From Archangium lansingense (GTDB taxonomy: Bacteria; Myxococcota; Myxococcia; Myxococcales; Myxococcaceae): a stretch of DNA of 64,000 nucleotides. This document shows, in pieces, positions 37,701 to 42,090 of this stretch (position 1 is the stretch's first letter; each line of letters starts with the position of its first letter). The stretch lies in the NCBI RefSeq assembly GCF_026626635.1, contig NZ_JAPNKA010000001.1, positions 7,502,001-7,566,000 on the forward strand. Direction: 5' to 3'. Below the pieces are notes generated by a model. The model did not search any database. It had not been told where the DNA came from and saw nothing but the letters and a program-made list of their open reading frames with translations. The translations under genes and the position numbers were made by a program.

Positions 37701-39793
37701 TCAACCACATGCTGTGGCTGCAGTCGGCCTTCGCCGTGGGCCCCAGCGACTGCGTACTGCACAAGACTCCCCTGAGCTTCGACGCCTCTGTCTGGGAGCT
37801 CTGGGTGCCGCTGCTGGCCGGCGCCCGCATGGCCATCGCTCCCCCCGGCGCGCATCGCGATGGCGCCGCCCTCGTGCGCTCCGTCCTGCACCACCAGGCC
37901 ACCCTGCTGCAGCTGGTGCCCTCCTTGCTCCGGGTGCTGCTACAGGAGCCCGCCCTGTCCCGCGCCACCCACCTGCGCTCCATCTTCTGCGGTGGCGAGG
38001 CTCTGCCCTCCGAGCTGGGACACTCCCTGCGCTCCGTGCTGCCCTCCGCCTCGCTGGTCAACCTCTACGGCCCCACCGAGGCCACCATCGACGCTACCTC
38101 TCACACCTACTCGCCGGACGACTCGGGGCCCACCGTGCCCATCGGCCGTCCCGTGACCAACACCCAGGTGTACGTGGTGGACTCCGCCCTGCGGCCCGTG
38201 CCCGTGGGTGTCCCGGGCGAGCTGCTCATCGGCGGTGACAGCCTGGCCCTCGGCTACCTCGGCCGTCCCGAGCTCACCGCAGAGCGCTTCATCACCCACC
38301 CCTTCAGCTCCTCTCCCGGTGCCCGCCTCTACCGCACCGGTGACAAGGTGCGCTGGCTTGCCAACGGCACCCTCGAGTACCTCGGCCGCTTCGACCACCA
38401 GGTGAAGCTGCGTGGCTTCCGCATCGAGCTGGGCGAGGTGGAGTCCGTCCTCTCTCGCCACCCCTCCGTGCGTCAGGCCCTCGCCCTCGTGCGCGAGGAC
38501 TCGCCCGGCGACAAGCGTCTGGTGGCCTACGTCATCGGCGACTCCCCCGACGCCTCCACCCTGCGCGCCTACCTCCTGCAGCACCTGCCCGAGTACATGG
38601 TGCCCTCCGCCTTCGTTCCCCTGGAGGCCCTGCCCCTCTCTCCCAACGGCAAGATCGACCGCAAGGCCCTGCCCGCGCCCGAGGCCTCACACCAGCAGCT
38701 CGAGCAGGCCTTTGTCCCGCCTCGGGATGCGCTCGAACTGGAGGTGGCCCGAGTCTTCGAGGAGGTGCTGGACCTGCGTCCGATCGGCGCCCGCGGCCAC
38801 TTCTTCGAGCTGGGCGGCCACTCTCTGCTGGCCGTGCGCCTGCTCGCGGTGCTGGCCGAGCGCACCCAGCGGCGCCTGCCCGTGAGTGTCCTCTTCCAGG
38901 CCCCCACGGTGGAGCAGCTCGCCGCCGCGCTGCGGACCGAGGCGGGCCCGTGGTCGCCGCTCGTGCCCATCCAGCGTGAAGGCTCGCGCCGGCCCTTCTT
39001 CTGCGTCCACCCGGTGGGCGGCAACGTGCTCGCGTACGCGGAGCTGGCGCGGCAGCTGGGCCCGGATCAGCCCTTCTACGGTCTGCAGTCGCAGGGCCTC
39101 GACGGCGTCCAGCCTCCGCTGGAGACGGTGGAGGAGATGGCCGCCTGCTACATCGAGGTCATCCGCACCGTGCAGCCCCAGGGGCCGTACCTGCTGGGTG
39201 GCTGGTCCATGGGCAGCGTGGTGGCCTTCGAGATGGCCCGCCAGCTCCAGCAGCGCGGCGAGCGCGTGGAGTTGCTGGCGCTCATCGATCCCAGCCCCGC
39301 GCGCGCGGCCCTGGAGGAGTCCGACGAGGGCGCGATTCCCGACACGGCGGCGCTCTTCGCGAGGGATCTCGGACGGATCACGGGCCTCCAGCTCCCCGAG
39401 CTGCCCACGGACGCCGGTCCGGAGGAGCTGCTCCGGGCCATCCTGGAGGAGGGCCGCAAGAGCGGTGTCCTCATCCCCGAGGCAGGACTGCCCGAGCTGC
39501 GCGTGCTGCTCCAGGTGTACTCCGCCAACATGCGAGCCCTGCACCGCTACACCCCGGAACGCCTCGACGGGCGGCTCGCGGTGTTGCGCGCGGCCGACTC
39601 GCGCGACGCGCCCGGCGAGGGGCGCGACCGCGGCTGGGGAGACAAGGGCGCCGAAGGGGTGGAGCTCCAGGAGGTGCCTGGAGACCACTACGGCCTGCTC
39701 CAACCGCCTCACGTCCAGGTGCTGGCGGAGCGCTTGAAGGAGCTGCTCGATCGCACCCAGGCACTCGACACCGGCGTGCCCCGGGCGGGGTAG
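16703..39793 (+). CDS. Lipopeptide synthetase 2: seven C-A-T modules and terminal thioesterase
   Basis: A 23-kb gene encoding about 7,696 residues. I chose ATG 16703 because GAGGAG at 16688-16693 lies 9 bases upstream; an in-frame TTG at 16697 would sit only 3 bases from that site. The N terminus (DLTPEQRALLMRQLKQKG) is a short charged helix suited to docking with synthetase 1. Seven C-A-T modules follow, all with HHI(V/A/I)SDG and GGHSLL, then a thioesterase with GWSMG (Ser codon 39206-39208) and a GDHYG histidine that releases or cyclises the peptide. There are no epimerisation or methyltransferase domains. Modules 5-7 (the first three here) and modules 9-10 are near-identical internal duplications. 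Together with synthetase 1 it specifies eleven residues. Confidence 0.95.
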   Translation: MSDTKRKLADLTPEQRALLMRQLKQKGAKSTSSHPPLTRRPQDGAPPPLSFSQQRLWFLDQLEPGSAAYNMPVALQLDGALRVDALERALTELVRRHESLRTTFQAHQDNPVQVISPPTPVVLPVTDVSSREDRAAEVRRRVEREAATGFDLVRGPLLRGSLLRLGERQHVLLLNMHHIVSDGWSMDVLVREVATLYAAFSAGQPSPLPELPAQYADYSVWQRSWLQGETLDAQLSWWRKQLEGAPAALELPTDFQRPSVQSFRGAAVPVRLSRPVSESLKALCQKEGVTPFMALLAAYQLLLSRYSGQDDITIGSPIAGRRMVELEGLIGFFVNTLALRTRLEGNPSFRQVLARVKETTLGAFAHQDIPFEKLVEELAPARTLGRSPLFQVMFALQNMPQQELQLPGFSLRPYPLDGVSARFDLELIISEGADGFSGELIYRSDLYSKATAEQLSRHFATLLEGLVSQPELPFHHLPLLSSEERQKVLVDWNHSPSSYPRDATINDVFERQVASTPDAIALEFGEQRLTYRQLDEASNRLAHVLRARGVGPDSRVALALDRSLELIISLLGILKAGGAYVPLDTSYPRERLSFMLEDAQPALLVTTREQLSRLPADGLPTLLIEESTEALAKAPSTAPRSGITPRNLAYIDFTSGSTGRPKGVCIEHSSVLRTVLDARYAEVSAQQSFLLIAPISFDASTLEVWGPLLNGGRLVVFPPHSPSDLQELAGVLQRHSVTTLHLTSGLFTQMVDGNLDGLRGVRQLLTGGDVVSSPHVRRVLEQLRIPVTACYGPTEGTLFTSCFRMTEPSQVPASVPIGTPISGTQVYLLDSHLQPVPPGTPGELFISGDGLARGYLQQPALTAERFLPNPFSSTPGSRLYRTGDLARHRADGVLEFLGRADFQVKIRGFRIELGEVEAALLSHPEVREAIVIAREDSPGNKRLVGYVTGKSDALDTLSLRSYLQQRLPEYMVPSALMALEALPLTPNGKVDRKALPAPEARPEFRPFVPPSTPTEVRLASLWCELLGLTQVSALDDFFELGGHSLLATRLVSRIRSTFEVELPLRALFEASTLSALSQRLDAALQAGQGVSLPPLTRAPRTDALPLSFAQQRLWFLDQLEPGSSAYNMPAALRLSGSLHVSSLQLSLSELLRRHESLRTTFKSVQDNPVQVISDVPVSLLQIVDLSGLPADSREAEAQRLAEQEARKAFDLANGPLLRATLVRMSDSEHVLLLTMHHIVSDGWSMGVLVREVAALYEAFSAGRPSPLPELPVQYADYAVWQRGWLQGEALDAQLSWWRKHLEGAPTALELPTDFQRPSVQSFRGAAVPVQLSRPVSEALKALCQKEGVTPFMALLAAYQLLLSRYSGQDDITVGSAIAGRRVAELEGLIGFFVNTLALRTRMEGNPSFRQVLARVKETTLGAFAHQDIPFEKLVEEVAPARTLGRSPLFQVMFALQNTPAPHLALPDLTIDSLSVEGTTARFELELNLAEAPEGFSGTLTYNQDLFSAATAEQLSRHFATLLEGLVSQPELPFHHLPLLSSEERQKVLVDWNHSPSSYPRDATINDVFERQVASTPDAIALEFGEQRLTYRQLDEASNRLAHVLRARGVGSDSRVALALDRSLELIISLLGILKAGGAYVPLDTSYPRERLSFMLEDAQPALLVTTREQLSRLPADGLPTLLIEESTEALAKAPSTAPRSGISPRNLAYIDFTSGSTGRPKGVCIEHSSVLRTVLDARYAEVSAQQSFLLIAPISFDASTLEVWGPLLNGGRLVVFPPHSPSDLQELAGVLQRHSVTTLHLTSGLFTQMVDGNLDGLRGVRQLLTGGDVVSSPHVRRVLEQLRIPVTACYGPTEGTLFTSCFRMTEPSQVPASVPIGTPISGTLVYLLDSHLQPVPPGTPGELFISGDGLARGYLQQPALTAERFLPNPFSSTPGSRLYRTGDLARHRADGVLEFLGRADFQVKIRGFRIELGEVEAALLSHPEVREAIVIAREDSPGNKRLVGYVTGKSDALDTLSLRAFLQQRLPEYMVPSALMALEALPLTPNGKVDRKALPAPEARPEFRPFVPPSTPTEVRLASLWCELLGLTQVSALDDFFELGGHSLLATRLVSRIRSTFEVELPLRALFEASTLSALSQRLDAALLAGQGVSLPPFTRAPRTDALPLSFAQQRLWFLDQLEPGSSAYNMPTALRLSGSLHVSSLQLSLSELVRRHESLRTTFKSVQDNPVQVISDVPVSLLQIVDLSGLPTDSREAEAQRLAEQEARKAFDLANGPLLRATLVRLSDSEHVLLLTMHHIVSDGWSMGVLVREVAALYEAFSTGRPSPLPELPVQYADYSVWQRGWLQGEALDAQLSWWRKHLEGAPTALELPTDFQRPSVQTFRGALVPVQLSRSVSDALKTLCQKEGVTPFMALLAAYQLLLSRYSGQDDITVGSAIAGRRVAELEGLIGFFVNTLALRTRMEGNPSFRQMLARVKETTLGAFAYQDIPFEKLVEKLAPVRTLGRTPLFQVMFALQNNAAPHLALPNLTIDSLPFESTTARFELELNLAEGPGGFSGVLIYNQDLFSAATAERLSRHFATLLEGLVSQPELPFHHLPLLSSEERQKVLVEWNHSPSSYPRDATIIDVFERQVASTPDAIALEFGEQRLSYRQLDEAANRLAHVLRARGVGPDSRVALALDRSLELIISLLGILKAGGAYVPLDTSYPRERLSFMLEDAQPALLVTTREQLSRLPADGLPTLLIEESTEALAKAPGTSPRSGITPRNLAYIDFTSGSTGRPKGVCIEHSSVLRTVLDARYAEVSAQQSFLLIAPISFDASTLEVWGPLLNGGRLVVFPPHSPSDLQELAGILQRHSVTTLHLTSGLFTQMVDGNLDGLRGVRQLLTGGDVVSSPHVRRVLEQLRIPVTACYGPTEGTLFTSCFRMTEPSHVSASVPIGTPISGTQVYLLDSHLQPVPPGTPGELFISGDGLARGYLQQPALTAERFLPNPFSSAPGSRLYRTGDLARHRSDGVLEFLGRADFQVKIRGFRIELGEVEAALLSHPEVREAIVIAREDSPGNKRLVGYVTGKSDALDTLSLRSYLQQRLPEYMVPSALMALEALPLTPNGKVDRKALPAPEARPEFRPFVPPSSPTEVRLASLWCELLGLTQVSALDDFFELGGHSLLATRLVSRIRSSFEVELPLRALFEASTLSALSQRLDAALLAGQGVSLPPLTRAPRTDALPLSFAQQRLWFLDQLEPGSSAYNMPAALRLSGSLHVSSLQRSLSELLRRHESLRTSFRDTDGQPTQLISPAEAFSLPVVDLSAHASQEAETRRLAEQDARAPFDLSRGPMLRATLVRLSDSEHVLLLNMHHIASDGWSMGVLVREVAALYEAFCAGRPSPLPELPVQYADYSVWQRSWLQGEALDAQLAWWRKHLEGAPAMLELPTDRPRPAARSYRGAVQMVTLSRELSESLRALGRREGVTPFMLLLAAFQVLLSRYSGQDDISVGSPIAGRRVAELEGLIGFFVNTLVLRTRLSGGSSFREVLARVKESTLGAFAHQDIPFEKLVEELSPERSLGHSPLFQVMFALANVPTGEFQLPGLTLRQEEQGSTTTKFDLSFTLGESPDGFGGTLTYNTDLFDAATAARMMRHFQVLLETIAARPDTALREIPLLTSEERQQVLVDWNDTRAEFPREATLHSLVQAQARRTPEATALVSESGSLTYRQLTEASTRLALHLRSLGVGPGTHVALCLERSLELLVSLLAIIEAGAAWVPLDPEYPSERLAFMLEDSGAKLLLTRSALLQALPSTQAQVLRLDSLDALNALPPPPQGTTLPQPEATRPAYVIYTSGSTGRPKGVQVAHRSAVNHLHWRQREYPMGPQDAFLQKASFSFDISVWEMFAPLLAGARLVLARPGGQRDPEYLVQTVIRHGITHLHFGPAPLSAFLQTTDIEGCQSLRFVFCGGEPLTHELHARFLSKLSAQLVHQYGPTEACIDCTAWVCPSHAVSTLPIGRPISNTQAYVVDASLQPVPVGVPGELLIGGEGVALGYLGRPELTSERFITDPFSTTPGARLYRTGDKVRWLADGTIEYLGRFDSQVKLRGFRIELGELESVLLQHASVRQAVALVREDAPGDRRLVAYVTGTLSDVSELRAFLQQRLPEYMVPSAIVHLETLPLNPNGKVERKALPVPEASALSRKVSRAPSTEAERALAAIWAEVLRVESVGAEEDFFSLGGHSLLATQVISRIRSSLGVELPLRTLFEAPTVAGLAERVQSASRTRAPALKPAARGGPLPLSFAQQRLWFLDQLEPGSTVYNMPSALRLSGRLSASALARALEALVLRHEALRTTFQAGEDGPVQVVSATPLSALHTVDLGALPGSEREAEVYRLAEEEARRPFDLTHGPLFRAALLRLSDTEHVLLLTLHHIVSDGWSNAILVRELAALYESFITGQQARLPALPVQYADYSVWQRDWLRGSVLQQQVDYWKQQLSGAPTALELPTDKPRPAMQSYRGASVPVHVSQALSESLKALCQKEGATPFMVLLAAFQVLLSRYSGQDDISVGSPIAGRTRAETEGLIGFFINTLVLRSHLSDGASFRELLSQVRTTTLAAYEHQDVPFEKLVEVLQPTRDLSRSALFQVMFILQNAPSGEFQLPGLTLRPVEHDGGATAKFELSLTLGEGPDGFGGALTYNTDLFEEATAARMMRQFQVLLEAIAAQPDTALRDLALIGKDEERLLLETWNPPGELPKDGSLLHTRLEAQARLTPSALAVADGTRSFTYDELMRRSNRLARHLRSLGVGPEVRVGVCLRRTVDLPVALLAVLKAGGTYAPLDPDYPSERLGYLLEDSCSALVISERSLLSALPQSRPQTLLLEELDAVLAAQSDEPLPASADAENLAYLIYTSGSTGRPKGVAITHRSAALFITWALEVFPPDELQGVLAATSVCFDLSIFELFVPLSCGGRVFVVPNALHLPSFSRRDEVTLVNTVPSAIAELVRTGGLPRSVRVVNLAGEALPKRTVDALYALGHLERVLNLYGPSEDTTYSTFDEVPRNELRGPTIGRPLENTQAYVLDRHLRLVPLGVPGELYLAGDGLARGYLLRPELTAERFLPDPYSRTPGGRMYKTGDLVRYLPDGRLDYLGRLDHQVKLRGFRIELGEVESVLARHPSVRQALALVREDSPGDKRLVAYVTGDSPDASTLRTYLLQHLPEYMVPSAFVPLEALPLTPNGKIDRKALPVPEASALSRKVSRAPSTETERALAAIWAEVLRVESVGAEEDFFSLGGHSLLATQVISRIRASLGVELPLRALFEAPTVASLAERVQTTSRVKAPALLAVRRDGPLPASFAQQRLWVLDQIEPGSAAYNIPTALRLSGRLSSDALARALEALVLRHEALRTTFQASEDGPVQVISATPLSSLHTVDLGALPESEREAEAYRLAQEEARRPFDLAHGPLFRTSLLRLSDTEHVLVLTLHHIISDGWSMGVLVRELAALYESFVTGQQARLPALPVQYADYSAWQRDWLRGAVLQQQVDYWKQQLSGAPSALELPTDKPRPAMQSYRGASVPVHVSQAVSESLKALCQKEGATPFMVLLAAFQVLLSRYSGQDDISVGSPIAGRTRAETEGLIGFFINTLVLRSHLSDGSSFRELLSQVRTTTLAAYEHQDVPFEKLVEVLQPTRDLSRSALFQVMFTLQNTPSGELQLPGLSLRPVEHEGTTAKFELSLTLGEGPDGFGGALTYNTDLFEEATAARMMRQFQVLLEAIAAQPDTALRDLALIGKDEERLLLETWNPPGELPKDGSLLHTRLEAQARLTPSALAVADGTRSFTYDELMRRSNRLARHLRSLGVGPEVRVGVCLRRTVDLPVALLAVLKAGGTYAPLDPDYPSERLGYLLEDSCSALVISERSLLSALPQSRPQTLLLEELDSVLAAQSDEPLPSSADAENLAYLIYTSGSTGRPKGVAITHRSAALFITWALEVFPPDELQGVLAATSVCFDLSIFELFVPLSCGGRVFVVPNALYLPSFSRRDEVTLVNTVPSAIAELVRTGGLPRSVRVVNLAGEALPKRTVDALYALGHVERVLNLYGPSEDTTYSTFDEVPRNELRGPTIGRPLENTQAYVLDRHLRLVPLGVPGELYLAGDGLARGYLLRPELTAERFLPDPYSRTPGGRMYKTGDLVRYLPDGRLDYLGRLDHQVKLRGFRIELGEVESVLARHPSVRQALALVREDSPGDKRLVAYVTGDSPDASTLRTYLLQHLPEYMVPSAFVPLEALPLTPNGKIDRKALPVPEASALSRKVSRAPSTETERILAAIWAEVLRVESVGAEEDFFSLGGHSLLATQVISRIRSSLGVELPLRALFEAPTVASLAERVQTTSRVKAPALLPVRRDGPLPASFAQQRLWVLDQIEPGSTAYNIPTALRLSGRLSSDALARALEALVLRHEALRTTFQAGKDGPVQVISATPLSALHTVDLGALPESEREAYRLAQEEAHRPFDLAHGPLFRTSLLRLSDTEHVLVLTLHHIVSDGWSMGVLVRELAALYESFVTGQQARLPALPVQYADYAVWQRDWLRGAVLQQQVDYWKQQLSGAPSALELPTDKPRPAMQSYRGANLPVHLPQALSESLKALCQKEGVTPFMVLLAAFQVLLSRYSGQDDISVGSPIAGRTRAETEGLIGFFINTLVLRSHLSDGSSFRELLSQVRTTTLAAYEHQDVPFEKLVEVLQPTRDLSRSALFQVMFTLQNTPSGELQLPGLTLSPVEQEGTTAKFELSLTLGEGPDGFGGALTYNTDLFEEATAARMMRHFQVLLEAIAAHPHTALRDLPLLTSEERQQVLLAWNDTRADFPRESTLHSLFQAQALRTPDAVALAFEDSTLTYRQLDESSTRLALHLRSLGSGPSVRIALCLERSLEMVVALLAILKSGASWVPVDPEYPADRQSFMLEDSGARLLLTRSTLLQALPSTQAQVVTLDSVEALESLPLPPQGTALPQAEANSPAYIIYTSGSTGRPKGVQVAHRSAVNHMLWLQSAFAVGPSDCVLHKTPLSFDASVWELWVPLLAGARMAIAPPGAHRDGAALVRSVLHHQATLLQLVPSLLRVLLQEPALSRATHLRSIFCGGEALPSELGHSLRSVLPSASLVNLYGPTEATIDATSHTYSPDDSGPTVPIGRPVTNTQVYVVDSALRPVPVGVPGELLIGGDSLALGYLGRPELTAERFITHPFSSSPGARLYRTGDKVRWLANGTLEYLGRFDHQVKLRGFRIELGEVESVLSRHPSVRQALALVREDSPGDKRLVAYVIGDSPDASTLRAYLLQHLPEYMVPSAFVPLEALPLSPNGKIDRKALPAPEASHQQLEQAFVPPRDALELEVARVFEEVLDLRPIGARGHFFELGGHSLLAVRLLAVLAERTQRRLPVSVLFQAPTVEQLAAALRTEAGPWSPLVPIQREGSRRPFFCVHPVGGNVLAYAELARQLGPDQPFYGLQSQGLDGVQPPLETVEEMAACYIEVIRTVQPQGPYLLGGWSMGSVVAFEMARQLQQRGERVELLALIDPSPARAALEESDEGAIPDTAALFARDLGRITGLQLPELPTDAGPEELLRAILEEGRKSGVLIPEAGLPELRVLLQVYSANMRALHRYTPERLDGRLAVLRAADSRDAPGEGRDRGWGDKGAEGVELQEVPGDHYGLLQPPHVQVLAERLKELLDRTQALDTGVPRAG
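16840..19980 (+). other. NRPS module 5 (C-A-T), arylglycine-like code
   Basis: HHIVSDG starts at 17231; carrier Ser codon at 19832-19834. The code DALHLGCLF is identical to module 2, so the same amino acid is predicted. The C domain accepts the chain transferred from synthetase 1. Confidence 0.65.
19990..23160 (+). other. NRPS module 6 (C-A-T), arylglycine-like code
   Basis: HHIVSDG starts at 20408; carrier Ser codon at 23009-23011, exactly 3,177 bases after that of module 5. The adenylation code is identical to modules 2, 5 and 7. Confidence 0.65.
23165..26335 (+). other. NRPS module 7 (C-A-T), arylglycine-like code
   Basis: HHIVSDG starts at 23585; carrier Ser codon at 26186-26188, again 3,177 bases after module 6. 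The adenylation code is the same; a few scattered changes (EKLAPVRTLGRTP for EELAPARTLGRSP) show some drift in the condensation domain. Confidence 0.65.
26340..29500 (+). other. NRPS module 8 (C-A-T), unassigned polar substrate
   Basis: The C domain has HHIASDG (from 26756), Ala replacing the usual Val; carrier Ser codon at 29360-29362. The code by eye is DIWHFGQID plus Lys. It partly resembles serine codes (DVWHFSLVD) and the Gln code of module 11, so a small polar or amide side chain is possible. No assignment is made. Confidence 0.55.
29525..32660 (+). other. NRPS module 9 (C-A-T), alanine-type code
   Basis: HHIVSDG starts at 29924; carrier Ser codon at 32507-32509. The code by eye is DLFNNALTY plus Lys, which I recall as an established alanine code. 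The module is nearly identical to module 10 over its whole adenylation domain. Confidence 0.65.
32669..35805 (+). other. NRPS module 10 (C-A-T), alanine-type code
   Basis: HHIISDG starts at 33071; carrier Ser codon at 35651-35653, exactly 3,144 bases after module 9. The code DLFNNALTY is the same, so a second Ala is predicted directly after the first. Confidence 0.65.
35813..39793 (+). other. NRPS module 11 (C-A-T-TE), glutamine-type code and chain release
   Basis: The C domain (HHIVSDG from 36209) is homologous to those of modules 9-10. The adenylation code DAWQFGLID plus Lys is one I recall for glutamine. The carrier (Ser codon 38822-38824) has a different flank (RGHFFELGGHSLLAVRLL), as carriers before a thioesterase often do. 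The thioesterase spans about 38965-39760 with GWSMG and GDHYG. Confidence 0.7.
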
Positions 39794-39857
39794 CCAGGCC
39801 CCCGGGCTCGTCAGGAGCAGCTTGCATCCGCTAATCTGAATATTTCCAGCATGCGCC

Positions 39858-39883
39858 CCGGTGGGCACCCTGGCACCCACCGG
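39858..39883 (+). terminator. GC-rich hairpin after the synthetase 2 gene
   Basis: CCGGTGGG at 39858-39865 pairs perfectly with CCCACCGG at 39876-39883 around a 10-base loop. It lies in the 116-base gap between the thioesterase stop and the aminotransferase start. No T-run follows, so it could be an attenuator or mRNA-stabilising structure rather than a full terminator. Confidence 0.35.
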
Positions 39884-39912
39884 TACACCTCGCCTATCGT
39901 TACCTCTCCGTG

Positions 39913-41232
39913 ATGATCCAAGACGCCCTGCACTCTTCCCTGACGGATCCAACCCTGGACGTCATGAACTTCTTGAATGAGGTCGCGCACCGCTTTCCGG
40001 ATGCGATCTCGTTCGCGCCCGGTAGACCGCACGAGAAGTTCTATGACACCCAGCAGCTCACGTCGTACCTCGACGCGTACGTCCGTTATCTCAGTCAGGA
40101 ACGGGGTTTCTCCGAGGGGCAGATCAGGACCCAGCTGTTCCAATACGGCCGGACCAACGGAAACATCCACGGCCTGATCTCGCGGATGCTGGAGAAGGAC
40201 GAGGGCATCAAGGCGGTTCCCGAGTCCATCGTCGTCACGGTGGGCTGCCAGGAGGGGATGTTCATCACCTTGCGCGCGCTGTTCGCGAAGCCCACCGATG
40301 TCTTGCTGGTGGGCATGCCTTGCTACATCGGCATCACCGGCGCGGCCAAGCTCCTGGACATCGAAGTCGTTCCGGTGGCCGAGCGTGAGGATGGTCTGGA
40401 CCTGGGGGAGCTCGAGCGGACGTTGGAAGCGCTCCGAGCAGAAGGAAAGCGGCCCCGGGCGCTCTACCTCGTCGCGGACTTCGCCAACCCGTCCGGGCGG
40501 AGCCTCCCGGAGCCAGCGCGCAAGCGCCTGCTGGAGATTGCCGCGCGCGCCGAGATGCTCATCATCGAAGACAACCCGTATGGTTTCTTCTTCCGGGAGG
40601 GCCCCCGGAAACCCACCCTCAAGTCGATGGATGACAAGGAACAGGTCATCTACCTGGGCTCGTTCTCGAAATCCGCCTTCCCGGGCCTGCGCGTGGGCTA
40701 CGCCGTGGCGGACCAGCGGGTCCTCGGTCCGGCGGGCGACCAGCACCTCCTGGCGGAGGAGTTCTCGAAGATCAAGAGCATGCTGTCCGTGAACACGTCG
40801 TCCATCTGCCAGGCCATCATTGGCGGCATGTTGGTGATGAACGACTGCAGTCTCCTCGAGGCGAACCACGAGCCCATCCGCTTCTACAAAGAGAACATGG
40901 ATGCGACCCTCCAGGCACTGGAGCGCCACTTCCCGAGAAGCGAGGCCTGGGCACGCGGCGTGACATGGAACGTCCCGGACGGTGGCTTCTTTCTCGTGGT
41001 GAAGCTCCCAATCGAGGCAGATGAGGCCCTGCTCGAGCAGTCCGCGCGGCACTACCAGGTCATCTGGACACCGATGAGGTACTTCTACCTCGGCACCGGT
41101 GGCGAATATGAGCTCAGACTCTCCTGCAGCTATCTCACGCCGGAGAAGATCGAAGAGGGCGTGTCTCGCCTGGCCAGGCTGATCAAGTCGGAGCTGGAGC
41201 AGCAGCACGCGCGAGCACTCAAAGCGGGTTGA
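39913..41232 (+). CDS. PLP aminotransferase, HpgT-like (hydroxyphenylglycine transaminase family)
   Basis: A 439-residue fold-type I aminotransferase. GTG at 39910 directly precedes ATG 39913 in frame; either could start, and no clear Shine-Dalgarno is visible. The sequence shows the PLP-lysine motif LGSFSKSAFPGLRVGY, DFANPSG and EDNPYG. Its opening (DVMNFLNEVAHRFPDAISFAPGRP) and FQYGRTNGNIHGLI resemble HpgT, which makes 4-hydroxy- and 3,5-dihydroxyphenylglycine from the corresponding glyoxylates. That would fit the arylglycine-like code of modules 2 and 5-7. The other hydroxyphenylglycine enzymes (HmaS and Hmo types) are not in this window. A different alpha-keto acid substrate is possible. 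Confidence 0.8.
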   Translation: MIQDALHSSLTDPTLDVMNFLNEVAHRFPDAISFAPGRPHEKFYDTQQLTSYLDAYVRYLSQERGFSEGQIRTQLFQYGRTNGNIHGLISRMLEKDEGIKAVPESIVVTVGCQEGMFITLRALFAKPTDVLLVGMPCYIGITGAAKLLDIEVVPVAEREDGLDLGELERTLEALRAEGKRPRALYLVADFANPSGRSLPEPARKRLLEIAARAEMLIIEDNPYGFFFREGPRKPTLKSMDDKEQVIYLGSFSKSAFPGLRVGYAVADQRVLGPAGDQHLLAEEFSKIKSMLSVNTSSICQAIIGGMLVMNDCSLLEANHEPIRFYKENMDATLQALERHFPRSEAWARGVTWNVPDGGFFLVVKLPIEADEALLEQSARHYQVIWTPMRYFYLGTGGEYELRLSCSYLTPEKIEEGVSRLARLIKSELEQQHARALKAG

Positions 41233-41285
41233 TGCCCTGACCGGACATCCCTGAACGACGCGAAGCACTCCCGGGCAGGCTTGAC

Positions 41286-41311
41286 GCACTGTGATCGAAG
41301 CGACACAGTGC
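41286..41311. promoter_or_regulatory. Perfect 8-bp inverted repeat upstream of the type II thioesterase
   Basis: GCACTGTG (41286-41293) and CACAGTGC (41304-41311) are perfect inverted copies separated by 10 bases, centred about 25 bases before the ATG at 41323. TTGACG at 41281-41286 overlaps its left edge and could be a -35 element. It may be an operator or, less likely, a terminator of the aminotransferase gene. The structure argues against the in-frame TTG at 41281 as start codon. Confidence 0.45.
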
Positions 41312-41322
41312 CTCTCAGCCAC

Positions 41323-42090
41323 ATGCGTCCCGCGGCCCCCCCCACGAATCCCTGGTTCCCTACCCGTCAGGCCAACCCCAACGCACGCCTGCGGGTGTTC
41401 TGCTTCCCGTACGCGGGGGGCGGCGCCTCCGTCTACAACGGCTGGGGCGCGGCGCTCCCCGCGAGTGTCGAGCTCGTCGCCGTCCAGTTCCCGGGCCGCG
41501 AGCGGCGCATCATGGAGCCGCCCTTCCGGAAGATCCCCGCGCTCCTGGACGCGCTGGAGCCGGCGCTGGCCCCGCTGCTGGACAAGCCCTTCATCTTCTT
41601 CGGCTACAGCATGGGCACGCGGGTGGCCCTGGCGCTCGCCCAGCGCTGGCAGGCCCGTGGCGCTCCCCTGCCCCTCGGGATGGTGATGGCCGCCGCCGGC
41701 GCGCCCCACCGCGAGCGGGACTCGCGCGACGAGCTCGATGACGGGGCCTTCGTCGAGCTGCTCCGCAAGTACGAGGGCACGCCCGCCGAGGTCTTCGCTC
41801 ACAAGGAGCTGCTGGAGATGGTGCTGCCGGTGCTGCGCGCCGACTTCGCCATCGCCGACGCCGTGCTCCCCGCGCTGCCGGTGCGCTGCCCGATCTCCGC
41901 CTTCGGCTCTCACGAGGATCCCCACGTCTCCCTGGCGGAGCTCGAGTACTGGCGCGAGCTGACGACGACGGGCGACTTCCGCTCCCGCCACTTCCCCGGC
42001 AAGCACTTCTTCCTGCGCACCGCCCGTGAGCCGTTGCTGGCGGCGCTGCGCGAGGACATCGTCCGCTGGTGCCCCGAGGTGGGCCCCTAG
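41323..42090 (+). CDS. Type II (editing) thioesterase
   Basis: About 255 residues from ATG 41323; the frame extends to a TTG at 41281 but the extension overlaps an inverted repeat. It is an alpha/beta hydrolase with the TEII hallmarks: FCFPYAGGGASVY near the N terminus, QFPGRE, nucleophile motif FGYSMGTRVA, and a C-terminal GKHFFL histidine. Such enzymes act in trans to clear misprimed or stalled acyl groups from carrier proteins and usually accompany NRPS genes, as here. Its TAG (42088-42090) overlaps the stop of the convergent phosphopantetheinyl transferase. Confidence 0.93.
   Translation: MRPAAPPTNPWFPTRQANPNARLRVFCFPYAGGGASVYNGWGAALPASVELVAVQFPGRERRIMEPPFRKIPALLDALEPALAPLLDKPFIFFGYSMGTRVALALAQRWQARGAPLPLGMVMAAAGAPHRERDSRDELDDGAFVELLRKYEGTPAEVFAHKELLEMVLPVLRADFAIADAVLPALPVRCPISAFGSHEDPHVSLAELEYWRELTTTGDFRSRHFPGKHFFLRTAREPLLAALREDIVRWCPEVGP

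Noticed and set aside
41281..41322. TTG 41281 as start of the type II thioesterase
   Set aside because: The extra 14 codons overlap a perfect inverted repeat and add nothing typical of the family; ATG 41323 is preferred.
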